This document shows, in pieces, positions 36,798 through 50,400 of a DNA stretch of 64,000 bases. The stretch is from Watersipora subatra (Eukaryota > Bryozoa > Gymnolaemata > Cheilostomatida > Watersiporidae). The translations under genes and the position numbers were made by a program. Below the pieces are notes generated by a model, which worked only from the letters and a program-made list of their open reading frames with translations, made no database searches and was not told the DNA's origin. How positions within the stretch are numbered: the first letter of the stretch is position 1; each line of letters starts with the position of its first letter. Location: contig NC_088711.1 of NCBI RefSeq assembly GCF_963576615.1, forward strand, positions 21,670,182 through 21,734,181. Direction: 5' to 3'.

Positions 36798-39700
36798 TTC
36801 ATAATTATTCATAAGTAAACTTAAAAGTCAATCAAATTTTGAACAATTACTGACTGCATTCACAGGTAGCAATCAACAGTTTGACATACTGCCCATCGTT
36901 ATAATGAAAAAAAATTGTTTGTCCGCTGTGCAGGTTTAAATTAACTAGTGAAGAGAATGCAGAAAATGAGACAAATCTCATGTATCATGAAATCAATTGG
37001 TACATCCGATCTATCAGTTGTAGAAAAACACCATCTATGTTCTTACGCGCAATTGTGCTTAATAAATGATAGAGCCGAAGTGAACAAAAGGTTTTAATGT
37101 CAACATTTAAACATGCAAATAATTCAAAAAAAGAATATTCAACCTCAAAGGGAAAGTACAGAAAATGGTCAACCATATGATATTATTTATTTAAAGAAGT
37201 AACAGGCGTCACAGGAATGCCTCACATGTCAAATATGTGATCCCCAAAGTTGGATTATAATGCTTGCAACAATGACGGTATCACTATTGCACTAAGACTG
37301 TGAACAAAAGTACTGGTACAACCTTGGGTAAACAGTTCAGATTTTCTGAAACTACTATATTTGTATACTGCAGTTTGGTTCCCACGAATAGTAATAATAG
37401 TAAAAAGCTGAGACTAAACTTGCAAACATACTCAAACCAATAATTTCGCTTTGAGCTCAACTCACTTGAGAGCCTATTATTTAATGGACTAACTTAAATA
37501 CTTACTTTCAAGTGGCTCAAAACATTGGTCAACTAAGTGACCTTAATCGCAAAGCAGCAGCTCTATCATTTAGTGTAATTAGGTTAAAAGTCAGATGTAT
37601 GGCCCAAGATAGTTTAAATTATCAAATACTTCACATAGACCCAAAAAAGGTTTATAAAACTACATCCTTTGATTACGATGATTCAGTTTTAGTTACAATA
37701 ATTGAATGCAATGGGAATCGGCTAGATTTTGTGACAGCAAAACAAGAGTAAATGTTGACTTAAACGTCATTGCTGTGTAAGCAGCTTTTGTTTAGTCTGC
37801 TAAGAGACATCTCAAATTTTATATTAGATTGTTTTTTAAATGAAATCAGGGCACATTGAGTTTAACAGAAGTTTGCCGTATTTATTTGCTGTCATAAAGA
37901 ATTAAAAAGATATGGTAATGTCAAAAAGTAGCCTACACTGTTAATTATTAGGATAAATAGGTAAAGTTACGAGTGCACTGCAAATGATTAAGATAAATAA
38001 GCAAACGTTTAATCAATTAACTTTTTTATACAGCGATTTTAATGTTATTTAATGGATCTATATCTATTTTTTCATTTCAGCCTGTTCACATCTCAATTTT
38101 TCTAAAATTTATCTGACGTCTAGTTGAAGCTTGACTCATACAATCCCAACAATAGTAAGATTGATTATTAAACATAACTCATATCATTGTTTAGATTTCC
38201 TCCTACAGACCAATTTTAACACTAGATGATCAAGGAGGTAATCAGCAATAAGTAGAAACAGACGCTATACACGAGTTCACGCATAATACCTCATGCGTAG
38301 AGCATGCTCTTTCACGCGTTTAACCACAGTTGTCTACAGTACGCTTTCTAATGAGCCTCCAGTCATGGCATGGCTAGCAAAACTAAATTTGGAAAAAGGC
38401 CAGTTTTACGATAACTCAAGAGTTAAATAAATAATGATTTGAAAGACTGAAAAAGAATGCCTTGGATAAGTTGAATAATTTAAATAATAGCTCTTGCCTA
38501 CAATATTATATGGCAATATTGCATGCGCATGTAAGACACTGTTATTACTTGTTAACTGGCCACAAAACTTTATTGAATCTGCCTAAAATAGCAAACACTT
38601 ATTTATTAAATATTACATCACAATTTAAGACGATCACTATTTTAGATAAGGTTTGTTTTCAAGCTTGCTGCTTAGAAAGCGGTTACATACACATGACAAA
38701 AAGGCTAAAAATATTTTACCTATTACATTATATCTAGACCTTCACGCCTCTACTTGTAGGGAAATCCAAATCAAGCTACAATTCAAAGTTCTTCTGCATA
38801 GCTTGCGCATCGCAAAATTTACAACCTCCCTAGCATTTCATCAGCAATCTTGAATTGCATCAGCCTCTTTGACCGCGTCTAATCCAAGTGCATTGCATCA
38901 TCCAATCCAACTCTCAATGGATCACAATAGAGTGACTTGCATCAGCTTCTCATACTAGTTACTGGCAAACAAAGCAGATTTGTAAATGAATGCAGTACTC
39001 CAACTTGTGTGTTTACCTATTCTACATTTGACAGTGGCTTTTTCACAATATAGGCTTATTATGAATGCACCGGAACAGTGAAATTAAAATCTAATACTAA
39101 TTACTGGGTCCCATCCTGAGATGTTTTGAATAGTCACTTCCACATCTTCTGAATATGTGTTGCTTGTATCAGCAGCATATTTCTACAGGAAACTACCGAG
39201 TCATGTGGCATATGCAGCTAACCTTTGCTCATATCAGATATGGCAACATAACTGGTACATGAATAGTCACAAGCAATTTCAAGTCAAACTCCGGTCACTG
39301 TGACTTGGCAAAATGTCATATCTTGTAGAAGAATCTTCACAGAATGAAAATATATGAATGCAATTTAGGAAAGGAACGCAGGTCAACCTAACAACTACTT
39401 TTAATACCAATAAACAACTTTTCACAATTTTTTAGGAAAAGGTTAACATCTGTACAAATCGAGCAGTCAGTAACTTACAAAACAATTATACTAATATAAC
39501 TTCCCACAAAAATGTTGGCTAAAATCCATAGATCATATGGCGTGATCTTGTCAAAATGATCACTATATATACTGCCGATTGGCACACACTATGTGGCTTA
39601 TCAGACATGGGCCAAATACTGAAAACGGCGTGCCGTCAATACTTTTTGCAAGGATTTGAAGCTAGCATTATACCTATGCCAAAACTTCTAAAGCATTAAT

Positions 39701-40018
39701 ACTTTATGGTCCGTACCAGCGGCTATCGCTATGTGGTAAATACCAACGGTTTAGATGCGTACTGTACAAGTGACCATGTCCATTAGAGATAAAATCAGGA
39801 CTAAGGTGTTTACCACAAGTTGGGAATTTTCCATAAACATTTGACTATCTTGATTTATGCCAGAAATTTGTTAGCTATGCATTAATTATTACTGTTATTG
39901 TGCCAAAGAGACTTCTTCTATATGCATTGAACAGCTTGACAAGCGCAACTATAGCTGGCAATTGTCCAAAAGGTTTAACCAATCAACATTCGACATTTAT
40001 CCACACCTCTAACTGAGC
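36798..40018. other. Intergenic upstream of the cytochrome b5-like gene
   Basis: No gene is supported. One open segment (about 37512-37751, ending in a stop) reads like protein (HIDPKKVYKTTSFDYDD) and follows a possible acceptor, but it has no recognised family, upstream exon or start. No arrays or terminal repeats were seen. Confidence 0.45.
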
Positions 40019-40050
40019 TATAAAGCACCGGCGCTGAGAAGGCTTTCAGC
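40019..40050 (+). promoter_or_regulatory. TATA box and initiator of the cytochrome b5-like gene
   Basis: TATAAA at 40019-40024 is followed by an initiator-like ttcagcac with the A at 40048. The spacing of 29 bases from the TATA to the predicted +1 is canonical, and the first ATG lies 62 bases further at 40110. This implies a short 5' UTR within exon 1 and a focused promoter. Confidence 0.65.
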
Positions 40051-40109
40051 ACTTCACTCAAAGCATTTGTTGGAGAAGATCTTTGACTTGTATAAACTTG
40101 GAAGACACA

Positions 40110-41947
40110 ATGCTGTTAGCAAATAATTTACCAACGTTCCAACAGATGAAAGATCTTATCACAGGTGAGTACTGAAGCATTAATAAACTGAGTGGTAAGC
40201 GTGAGGTTTATTAATTGCTACATGACAATTTTAAATCTGCTTTGTAAATGGTGCCATTGTTCAAAAAAGTGAAGAATTATGCAAGTGAGGAATAACATGA
40301 ATAAATAATATAATAGAACCCTTTCCTACAGTAGACATTTCGCATGCTTACATAACCTCTGATGAACGTGTAATAAGCATGCTTACATTAATTTTTTTAC
40401 ATAACAGCCGAGTTGTCATTTCTGCCTCAGTGGATGTTTAAAATTTGATAAATAGTTGACAACTTTTATTTTGGAAGTTTACCAAAAATATTCAATTAAT
40501 TATGGATGAGTCAATGGTCTATGAACACGAGTAGTGGAATTTTCCATGAAGTCAAGTACAACTGATAAGCTGAGAGTTCTCTTATCTCTTCAACCTTTGT
40601 GATCTTTGCGCATGACTTCATTCAGCTGATGAGTATATATAATATTTAAAGGTCGAAGCGATGTTGTGCTGCCACGTGGTGAGGATAAGTCTAAAGTAGA
40701 GGAAGTAAGCTGCCAATGTCGACAAGAAGTTCAAGAAAAGCTCTTCAGTATGAAAGAAGTTTCCAGACATTGTGACAGCATGTCCTGTTGGGTGGTCGTT
40801 GACAATGCTGTTTATGACCTCACAGAATTCCAATATGATGTGAGTACTGATTTTTGAGCGAGTATATCTTGAACTTGAATGTAATTTGGTAAACAATTTC
40901 CAAACTCCCTCCAGCTGAATCAGTAAGAAAAATCATATTAACTGAGTCCAGTAACCACAGAGGTGTTCAACCTCTACATACAGCCACGCAGCATATAAGT
41001 CGATGATTATTGCAGCATCCTGGTGGCCTAGATGTAATTCTGGAACACGCTGGCAGAGACTGTACAGGAGTCTTTCAAGATGTTGGCCATTCATCATGGG
41101 CAGCTACAGCCCTACAGAAATACAAGATTGGCATGCTGAATGTGGTAAGTAACACATGTCATGTATATTTAGCATTGTGAGTGAGAAAAAAACAGAATGC
41201 AAGCTATGAAGAACTTACCAATTTGTCTTGTCACATCTCATACAGAGCTTGTAATATGCATATTTCAAGCCACAATGATAAAATTTGTTATTAAAATACC
41301 CTGCTTTATCAGTTAATTTAGAATGTATACGGAATTTGTAAATGAAAATAATTGAGAAAACAGGCTGGCTAAACAAGTAACTGATGAACAACTGGGTATA
41401 ATACAGTAGACAAGCAAGCTACGTATTTGGTTTCCATTTCAATGACAGGTATCATAGCCTTTATGTTTCTACTGACAATGCTTGCTGTCACAAAAAATTT
41501 TCCAAGTTTAAATGTCTTTGTGAGGTAGTTGTGAAACCAAACAAATGCGCCTGCCCATATTCTCTTATCAGCATGAAAATTAAGAATTTGATTTGACAAC
41601 AATGCAAACTTGAGCTGTCCCAATTAAAACATTGTTAAGCCAAACAGAGATAGCAGTACGTCCCACCAATTCACTGTCTGTTTGCATAAGGAGTGCTATT
41701 CAAAACATCAATTCTTGGTTACTGTTAGGATAATTGCATAGAGCAGTTTTTTTTATTCAAATCACCTCATTACCACAATTTTTTGTCGTTTCATGCTAGT
41801 ATAAAAAACTATCAACTGACAATTATGCAAAATTATTAAAAACACTATATTTTACTATTTGCTACAGGAAATAGTCAATGATCTTGTCGCATGATTGTTC
41901 ACTCAGTCATATAATTGTTATTGCAGGAAGAGAGAATCATTCTATGA
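40110..41947 (+). CDS. Cytochrome b5-like heme-binding protein, soluble, complete
   Basis: Small electron-carrier protein with one cytochrome b5 heme domain. Four exons: 40110-40164, 40652-40839, 41016-41144 and 41927-41947, with matching phases, giving 130 residues. Residues 51-120 follow the family pattern: HCDSMSCWVVVDNAVYDLTE, then HPGG at 82-85 (first axial His), the AGRD core, FQDVGHS (second axial His at 105) and YKIG near the end. Both heme ligands are present. About 50 N-terminal residues precede the domain, including a Cys-rich, charged stretch (SCQCRQEV). There is no membrane anchor after the domain, unlike microsomal and mitochondrial outer-membrane b5; the last exon adds only EERIIL. 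It is therefore probably soluble and cytosolic. It stands alone, with its own TATA box and poly(A) signal. The partner reductase is unknown, and I would not assign a more precise orthologue. Confidence 0.87.
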
Positions 41948-42395
41948 TGCAGCTACAACTCAATGCAATAATCGGATCTGTTTGCTCATACCGACCAGAA
42001 CCGTCGGTTCATCTACAGCTGTATGTGTAATATAAATGTATATATACATATTTAAATATTTTTGCTGTGTTCAGCCTTTACTGTAACCCTTTTTGTTCTT
42101 AATTTACTTTGACGATCAATGTTATCACTTGTTTTTCCTGCCAGTCACTTATACCTCATTGCATAACTTGTGCAGCTTATTTTGGTCATCAAAATATTTG
42201 ATAACCCTTAATAAGCAAGAACAGTAGCCACTAACTACATGTTTTTGGATAAACTTGAGGTACCTCACCCAACACAATGCCAATCTTAGTCAAACATTGT
42301 TTAGTGTATAATATTTACTATTGTATATATTTGTTATAAACTGGGTGTATAACACTTTTCATTTTATGTATTTTTTATATATTTCATTTGTTGAC

Positions 42396-42401
42396 AATAA
42401 A
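42396..42401 (+). terminator. Poly(A) signal of the cytochrome b5-like gene
   Basis: Canonical AATAAA about 450 bases after the stop at 41947, followed by a T-rich region. No other AATAAA lies between, so the 3' UTR is probably about 470 bases. Confidence 0.6.
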
Positions 42402-42921
42402 ATCTTTCATTAAAAATATATATGTAAATTGTAGATGCATACCTAGCTAAGTTTTTACTTCCTATATTGTTAAGTCGTAGAACCCATTCAATTTCCACAT
42501 GATTAATGCAAGACAAAGATCTTGGAACATGGCCAAGCAAATTGTTGATCTTAATACATCCTTAGTAGTTACAACAACAAATCTTTATGGCTGATTCACT
42601 ATATTCACAGATCACAGATATTTTCGTATGATAACTAGTCAAATGATCAGTGACCACATTGACATAGCTATTTTACAAAATCTTCTTAGAACACTATAAA
42701 AAAGTTTTCGAAAGAGTATACGCCTGGCATTCATTTAACAAATAGCACACTTGATAGCAGCAAAAGAAATGTTAGAAAACAAATCAAGTGAAAAACAGAA
42801 TCGCTTAACTCACTCTAGTGCAGAGATTGTGATTATGCAATTTGCAGCCATCAAGCATATGATGCTTAAAAATAATCTAGAATTATGCATTTTCTTTTTG
42901 TATAACTTGGCATGCAGCAAG

Positions 42922-43286
42922 AGCCGTATAGCTTCATAGAGTCTCGGCGACCAGCGGAAGCGCATATGGGAGCTCACCCGTTTCCAAACAAACAGGCCAC
43001 CCCACTAATTTTATATAAGTTATAGTGGAAAGGCTGCTACATTGACCAACAAAAATTACTTCCATTGGCAATCGATCTGAAATTGGTTGTTGAATTAAAC
43101 ACCATTGGAAAGATGACAAAATTCCCTACAAGAAGCTAACAATAATCTTTTGTAAAAATGTTAAGTAAATGCAAAAAAGAGGTATTGAGAGCGAGGTATG
43201 AATATTCCATTAGAGATCAGTATATTGATCGGGTTTGTTTGGAAACAAGCGTTTTTGGCTGCGGGACTCCGTGAAGCTATACGGCT
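42922..43286. mobile_element. 365-bp MITE, copy A
   Basis: The ends are inverted repeats (AGCCGTATAGCTTCATAGAG / ctccgtgaagctatacggct). The body matches two adjacent copies at 62050-62435 and 62442-62829, for example tccattagagatcagtat near the right end. No coding capacity. From the better-preserved copies the ends are CAGAG...CTCTG, consistent with a hAT-derived MITE. Confidence 0.85.
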
Positions 43287-44689
43287 GTAAGAACCGATGC
43301 AATAGCTAATGGCATTCAAGTCTGGATGAAACCAGATGTTGACCTAGTTATGACTAGTTATACCTATAGATAATGCACATTTAGCACATTAACTAGAGCC
43401 ACCTTCTAGCAAGGTCATAGCTTCACCCAAGTTTATCAGTTTTGTTTGACTAAGCAGTAGTTGCATCCGGGGCATTTCTAAACTGACCAATGAAAACTAG
43501 CTATATTCTGTAGAATTTTCCAGATAACCACTTTAATCGCACTAGGATTAGTATGTTTTGTAACATGATAACTTTTGATAACGAGCACGATAGGTAACAG
43601 AGTGACATATGGTGAAAATAGAACAAATCACATGAGATTTCATGAACTTTGCTCGGGACACGATTCACCGTAAGGAAAGTGAGAGAAGCAATGATATGAC
43701 ATTTGACAAGGTAATACAACGAGGCATCTCTATACAATTATCATCAATGTAAAGTTCTTGTATTTCGAAAAATAGGCTAAGCTCAGCAAACCAGTGTTCA
43801 TTTTAGGCAATCACATAACTTGATGATCGAATAGGAATTCTACTTGCAAGTTTTTGCTCAATAAAATCCCAAAAGAAACTAATGTAGTGAAATAAGGCTA
43901 AAGTAATTAGATTGCCCATTAAAACTGTAATTATGAATTTGAAAATAAGAAAATAATTTAGTCATAAACACAAACATTCTTTTAAAAATAAACTCTTACA
44001 CATATTCAGCTCGTAACATTTTATATACACTGCATCCCTGAGGTGAGACTTGAAAACCTGCTAAATTTGTACAGAAACATCTGGTTAGTTGATGTATTGC
44101 CAAAAATGCAAAGCCGGCAAATGCATAGTTTCATAACAGTGCCAAGCCTATGTAGGAGCCCATGAAAAATTTCATGATAATTTACCAGGCTGCCAACAAG
44201 CACTCTTGAAAGATAAAATATACCCTGGACATAAAATGACAGATGTTTATCATGATATATAGTTGAATGAGGCCAAAATAACCTTGTACTTGAACGGATA
44301 AACAAAAGTCTGGGTTTATTCGCATAAAAATTTTACAAACTCAAGTCAGACTTCTACAAAAATTAATTAGTTCTGCCATCTGTTTTGTACGTTTTTTTCA
44401 AAATTTTTCCATAAGAATCAGTTTAATTTGTTCCACAGTTCAATATCCATGACAATCTATACACCTAATACATTTCTCGATGTTGGTGTGTCGTTCCATC
44501 TATAGCTATTAAAATCTTGGAATAAACAACCATATTGCAGAAGATTTAATCTCAAACCCTCCGCTTCTCCAGTCCAACACCTTACTAATTTACTCACACA
44601 TGCTTGATAGTTTTCTAAACGATATATGTCGCTATACGAGAGCAAATATGCTGAGACACACGAGATGCTGACAGCTCTTATTAATGAGC
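43287..44689. other. Intergenic, nothing recognised
   Basis: AT-rich sequence with only short frames lacking splice context. No repeats were identified. Confidence 0.5.
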
Positions 44690-44812
44690 TTACTCAAATT
44701 ATTCATTGGTAACGTGCCAGGCTAATAGCAAGTGTCAGGCAACTCTCATTACTTCTCAATTGTTTATAAGCTGATTTTTAATAATCGGGCAATTGCCGGG
44801 TAGCACAGCTAG
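44690..44812 (+). mobile_element. Helitron-like 3' end, single repeat unit
   Basis: Contains one unit related to the 87-bp repeats at 651-940 (gtgccaggctaatagcaagt, aagctgatttttaata), then the hairpin cgggcaattgccggg, tagcacag and CTAG before T. It is in the opposite orientation to the first copy. The 5' limit is arbitrary. Confidence 0.6.
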
Positions 44813-47439
44813 TACATAAATACTGCAAGTAATCACATGGAGCATTAAAAATACATACATAAATTAAAAACTCAATTAATGAGATAATAATCAGAAAAAA
44901 AGATTTTTTTGTTTCTTCATCTTACAGGTGCACAAAAACAGTTGCAGAGGGTGTAAGATTGGAAGTAGACTTTCTTTATCTAAGAATATGTCAAGATAAA
45001 CTAATTTAGCTTATAAACTTTCTATTTACAATATATTTATACATTTTCTTTTTATTATCAACCTTTTGACATTACTAACAAAACTGCAATGCCTCCAGAA
45101 ACTTTGATAGTTGCACGTTAGAAATTATCTGGGCTGTGAAGCCCACTAATTACTCAAATTTTACGTCATATACTGGAAAATTGATAAGTAAAAGTTTCCT
45201 GCAATTATACTGATTACAAACATTTTTTGTACATGCAATAGCTATTATCCTGATAAAGTGTTACCTTGTGGGTAATGTTTTATTAGAATGTTAATTTCAA
45301 GCAGTGCAGAAAACTTGCAAATTATAAAATGACAAATACTTGGTAACGTTGATTATTGTACCTTCAAGTTTACCCATCAAGATGTATTATTTATAAATAG
45401 CTGGTATATGTTTCAGATTGATCTTTGTTTTAGCAAGTATTTGATGTGAACTCAACCGCTGCAATCATAGGCTAATAAAATAAATTCATCTTTTTATTAG
45501 TAAAGTCTACACTAAAGAGACATGCTTTCCATATCTGACGCCACTGAAGCGACACATTAAAAAGTAGGATAACAATTAGTCAACTGTTACCCTGACAGTC
45601 ACTAAGAATAGCAATAAAATTCCATGCATTTTGCTGACTTCCTTGACACAGGCTTCACTTCAATTTAAATTGGATGCATTTTGTTAGTTCAGCTTTATAC
45701 CATTGCAACAGTGGCGTCACAGGAGGAGCCAACTTTATTCAGAGAGTAAAAGGAATGGACAACAATGACATGCAGCATTTGAAGCGTATCAGACAGTAAA
45801 ACAAACTTTATCAACATATTAAAAAAAATCAGAAAGGGTCGACAGAAGATGAACACCAAGTAGTATATTAGCTAATGAGCATCTTTTAGTGCATCAAAAA
45901 ACAAACAGATTCCCATATCAGCCCAAATTCCCTACTGTTTGTTTACATTCCCCAATCTGTTAAAAACCAAAAGTTCTTAAGAAGTCGAGAATCTAAAATC
46001 AACAAAAGCCACAAAACCAATAATTTCAAATGCTCTAGCTTGGTTTTTAGCCATTACACAGCTACTTAAATGGCTAAAAACACGGTCTAAACAAAATACG
46101 TTAAGAGCCAATAAAAGTGTAAAAAATTGACATAAGTAAATACACTGATGTGGATGGACGCAAAACAAGCACCAAATTTTCGAAGTTAGTTGAACATGAC
46201 AGTAAAATATGAGCAGGTGTTTACTTACGCTTTCTATCTCTAACACATTTCAATAATAATCGACTGCAAAATAAGAAAAATTTACAACTATCTTCAATAT
46301 ATTACATACATTCAGTACTTAAAATTAGTGGAACTGTGATAAAAAATAAGAAGCAATACAAGAATAAAAATACAAAGAATAAGAATACAAATAAGAATAC
46401 AAAATAAGATACAACACTAGGTATTGCATAAAAAATCGGCAAAAGCACATGAATCAGGTAAGAAAGCATTTGGATAATTTTGTAAATCTTGTTTTAGACA
46501 TGCTCCTACCACTTAGTGTGCCTATATATAAACACACATCTCTACTTAGGTATGGCATACAAAGGCTTTGAGCTGGCTATTACAAAACGGTTGGGTGTTA
46601 AGCAAAAGTTCTACTTTTGTAACTTGAAAAACTATCTACTTTCTGACTTTGTGCACAACAACAGGTCAACTTAAATTTGAAACCGGACACTGCTGGCCAC
46701 TTTTCAGCTAAATGCACACGTTGTTATCAACTTATTCAAACTGTTAAGTTGATAACCCTATTAGTGTAAGTAGTTTCTCCATAACATTTTAGTAAAGCAA
46801 CAAAATTGACATTAGGCCTAAACAAAGCACTAGGTGTCGACTTACACAACTGTTCTCAAGTTGCTGCAAGAAAGTGAAAACTTCGCCTGCTTGTATTAAA
46901 CCAGTAACCATTTTCCAATACTTCCAATTGAGCCTCGCATCGGCTCGCTACTTTTTTTAAAATAAATATTCATTTTGCGAAAGTTTGCATTATTTTATTA
47001 ATGTTGGAGAAAAATACAAGTTATTTGTATGTTTATATTGTATAAAGATTGATAGAAACAATTTAAGTTATTGATTTACAAACTCGATCACGTCATAATG
47101 GTTGAATTACATAATAATTTCAGGTTCTAGCAAGCTTTCTTGCAGACGATCTCATAAACAGCTGGCGCGCACTAATTAGGACTAACGGTACAATATTGCA
47201 CTCGCTACTAAAAGCGAGAAGCTGCACCTGAGTGCGAAAGATTAAACTTTACCCCGCATTTGTCTATGTTTTAGGAACTTGTTGACTACCAAACGTGAAA
47301 ATTCGGATTTGCTACAGCTGCACGCTTCTTATTCAGCCTTACTCAAATATACCGTGGAGTTAGTCACTAGTAATTTCAAATTTGCTTAATAACTTTGAGC
47401 CACTATAATATGCCACATTATTATTTTGCATGCCATTTT
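44813..47439. other. Intergenic, nothing recognised
   Basis: AT-rich sequence. Minor features only: a short aagaatacaaa direct repeat near 46370-46410. No exon with convincing splice context. Confidence 0.5.
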
Positions 47440-50400
47440 ATTTTGTTCTACCGACCTTGACTTTTTATACTAGACCGTAATGCATACGGTGGTGGAGTTT
47501 TGATGGGAAACAGTCCCAACATCGACAAGTCCGAACCTAGACAAGTCCCAATCTCGACAGAGGTTGGTCCGAATCTAGACAAAGGTTGGTCCGAACATCG
47601 ACAAAGGCTGATGCAGTTTTACAGTAATTTAATCTTCAACAAATAATAAATGTCTTTTTGCAGTTCTATCCTCACTTCAAAAAATAAAAACCAAAGCTAC
47701 TCACTGAAGTTTAGTCTTCAAATAAAACATTTTGCTAGCATAACAGTCAACCATATTTATGATTGTTACTTGTTTTAGCATTCGTTCTATATTTAGGTTG
47801 GGCAAAATATTGTTAGGCCTACATAAGCTGGGGAGTGCTGCATCAAATGGATAACAATATATTTTTGTGCAAATAAATCTTTTACATATAAATCGCTCAT
47901 TTACTATGAAAATAGTAGCTGATAAAATAGTAAAACTGCTGTCGAGATTGGACCAACCGTTGTCGATATACAAACTCGTCGAGTTTCAAACCAGTCGAGG
48001 TTCGGACTATAAACCGTTTTGATAGCTGCTAAAAAGTCTCTACAAGCCTCTCGTCTTGTCATTAACACTTATGACGAAGCAATGCTTATTATTAAAATTT
48101 CTCACAAGCTTATAGTATGCTGCTATTATTGTCTATATGTATCCATCCAGAACATTAATACGCTGAATGACAAATTCACGGATGTCTATGCTAAATTCCC
48201 AACCATGGCGTTGTATTTGCTGGTGACATGAACCTGCCTGGAATTGATTGGACAACTCTTTCTGTAAAGCCAAATGTACGGTACAAAGAAATTCATCGTA
48301 ACTTCATCGGCATGATGAATGAAAATAGCCTATGTCGGCTAGTTCGAGGACCTACTCGTGTGTTGGGTAACACACTTGATTTCCTGTGTACTAATAATGC
48401 TGCATGTGTCACCATTACAGACATTATTATGCCTGGGCTTAGTGATAATTTTATTGTCACAGCTGCGATCTGCATTCCAGTGCAGAATTCTAAAATTTGT
48501 AAAACTGTTCTGAAATAACAATTCGTATTTTTCGTGAAGCAGATGTTGAAGCTTTTGAAAATGATATGCAGTTGGTAGATCAACAACTGTTTACTATGGG
48601 TGATGTGGAAGCGATGTGGAATCTTTTCTTTAGTTCATTTCGGTCAGCTGTCGCATTACATGTACCCACTAAAACATTTCCAGCTCAGAAGAATCGGCCA
48701 GAATGGCTAAACAAGCATGGGGAAAAACTACTGGTTAAACAACGAAAAACGCATCTAAAATACAAAGCAACAAGGGATCCATTCTTTTTTTGTCGTTACC
48801 AACAGGAGAGACTGGAATGTAAAAACATATTGAAAAAACTCAAGAAAGACTATCTCTTATATAAAATCTGTAAGCCTCATGAAAAGGGTAACTCCAAACC
48901 TTTTTATAAGCATGCCAGACAGTCTCAAAATACCTCTAAATCTATCCTATTGTCATTGAAATTACCGAATGGTCTCACTACTAGTGATGAGAAAATGTGT
49001 GCAGAAACTTTCAACTCTTTTTTTCACGAACAGTTCTGCCAAGACGAGCTGATATCAGATCTCCCCTTGATGGATGTACCACATAAAAACTATTTAAGTT
49101 ACAGCGAAAGAAGTAAGAACACTCATCAAAAACTTAAGAAATAATAAATCTCCCAGATCAGATAATATAAGAAAGTGTGAGATGCTAATAGCCCCAGACA
49201 TTACTGCACAGTGTCTATCACACATATTCCAGGCCTCTATTGATAGTAACAAGCTTTTCAATGGGTGGAAGTCTGCTCATGTCACCCCAATTCACAAGAA
49301 AGGCCCAGCTGATGAACCATCAAATTATAGACCAATTGCACTCACTAGCATTCCTTGTAAAATGCTAGAGCATATTGTTCTCCACTATCTAAATGTCGCT
49401 CTTGATAAAGTACTGCACAATCGCCAGCATGGTTTCCGCTCAGGTCTCTTATGTGAGACATAGTTGTGCTCTACATATCATGACTTAGTTAAGACCGCTG
49501 AGACTCGGCCCTGTACCCATGCTGTTGCCTCTAATTTCAAAAAAGTGTTTGATAAGGTGCCACACCGACTGCTTATGCTTGAAATATAACAAATCGAAGG
49601 ACTTAATCCCCAAATAGCAAATTGGGTTCAAGATTTTCTAACAAACCGAAACCAAGCTCTAGTGCTTCGAGGAACATCATCTTTTCAGCTCTCAGTAACT
49701 TCAGGAGTCCTGCAAGGCTCTGTTCTGGGACCCACACTGTTTCTTATCTATATCAACGACCTGCCTGCAGCTGTGAAGTGCAAAGTCAGTCTGTACGCGG
49801 ATGATAAACTGCTTTACTCAAAAGTAAATTCTGCAGAAGACCAAAGAAATTTTCAGGCTGATATTGATGTAGTCTATGATTGGTCAACTAAATGGAAAAT
49901 GCCCTTTAACCCAGCCAAGTGTGAACTGACAATATTTGGAAACTTGGAGCAACAACAGCCTCAATATTTACTGGGTGATAGGACTCTTACATGTGTTGAT
50001 ACTGTAAAATATCTTGGTGTCACCTTACAGTCCAACCGATGCTTTGATGCACACATTACTGAGAAAACCAACAAAGCATCCAAGGTTCTTCGATGCATCA
50101 AACACACCCTATATGATGCACCATCATAGTTTGAACAACTTATTTATACAGCTTTGTGTCGTCCTGTGCTGGAACATGCTTGTACAGTATGGGATCCGAG
50201 TGACAGACAGTACATAACTTGGAAATGGTTCAAAACCGAGCAACAAGATTCATAGCCAATCTTAAAGGTAGAGATAGTGTCAGCAACACCTGTGAAAAGC
50301 TAGGTTTACCATCGCTTGAATCCAGAAAAAGAAATCAGAGAGTAGCTTTACTGATGAAGATTCTATCACATGAAAGTAAGCATAATGTTCTAGCTTTTGC

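Noticed and set aside
37512..37754. Open segment of about 79 codons with a protein-like composition
   Set aside because: No ATG at its start, no recognised family and no linked exon; kept only as a note in the intergenic entry.
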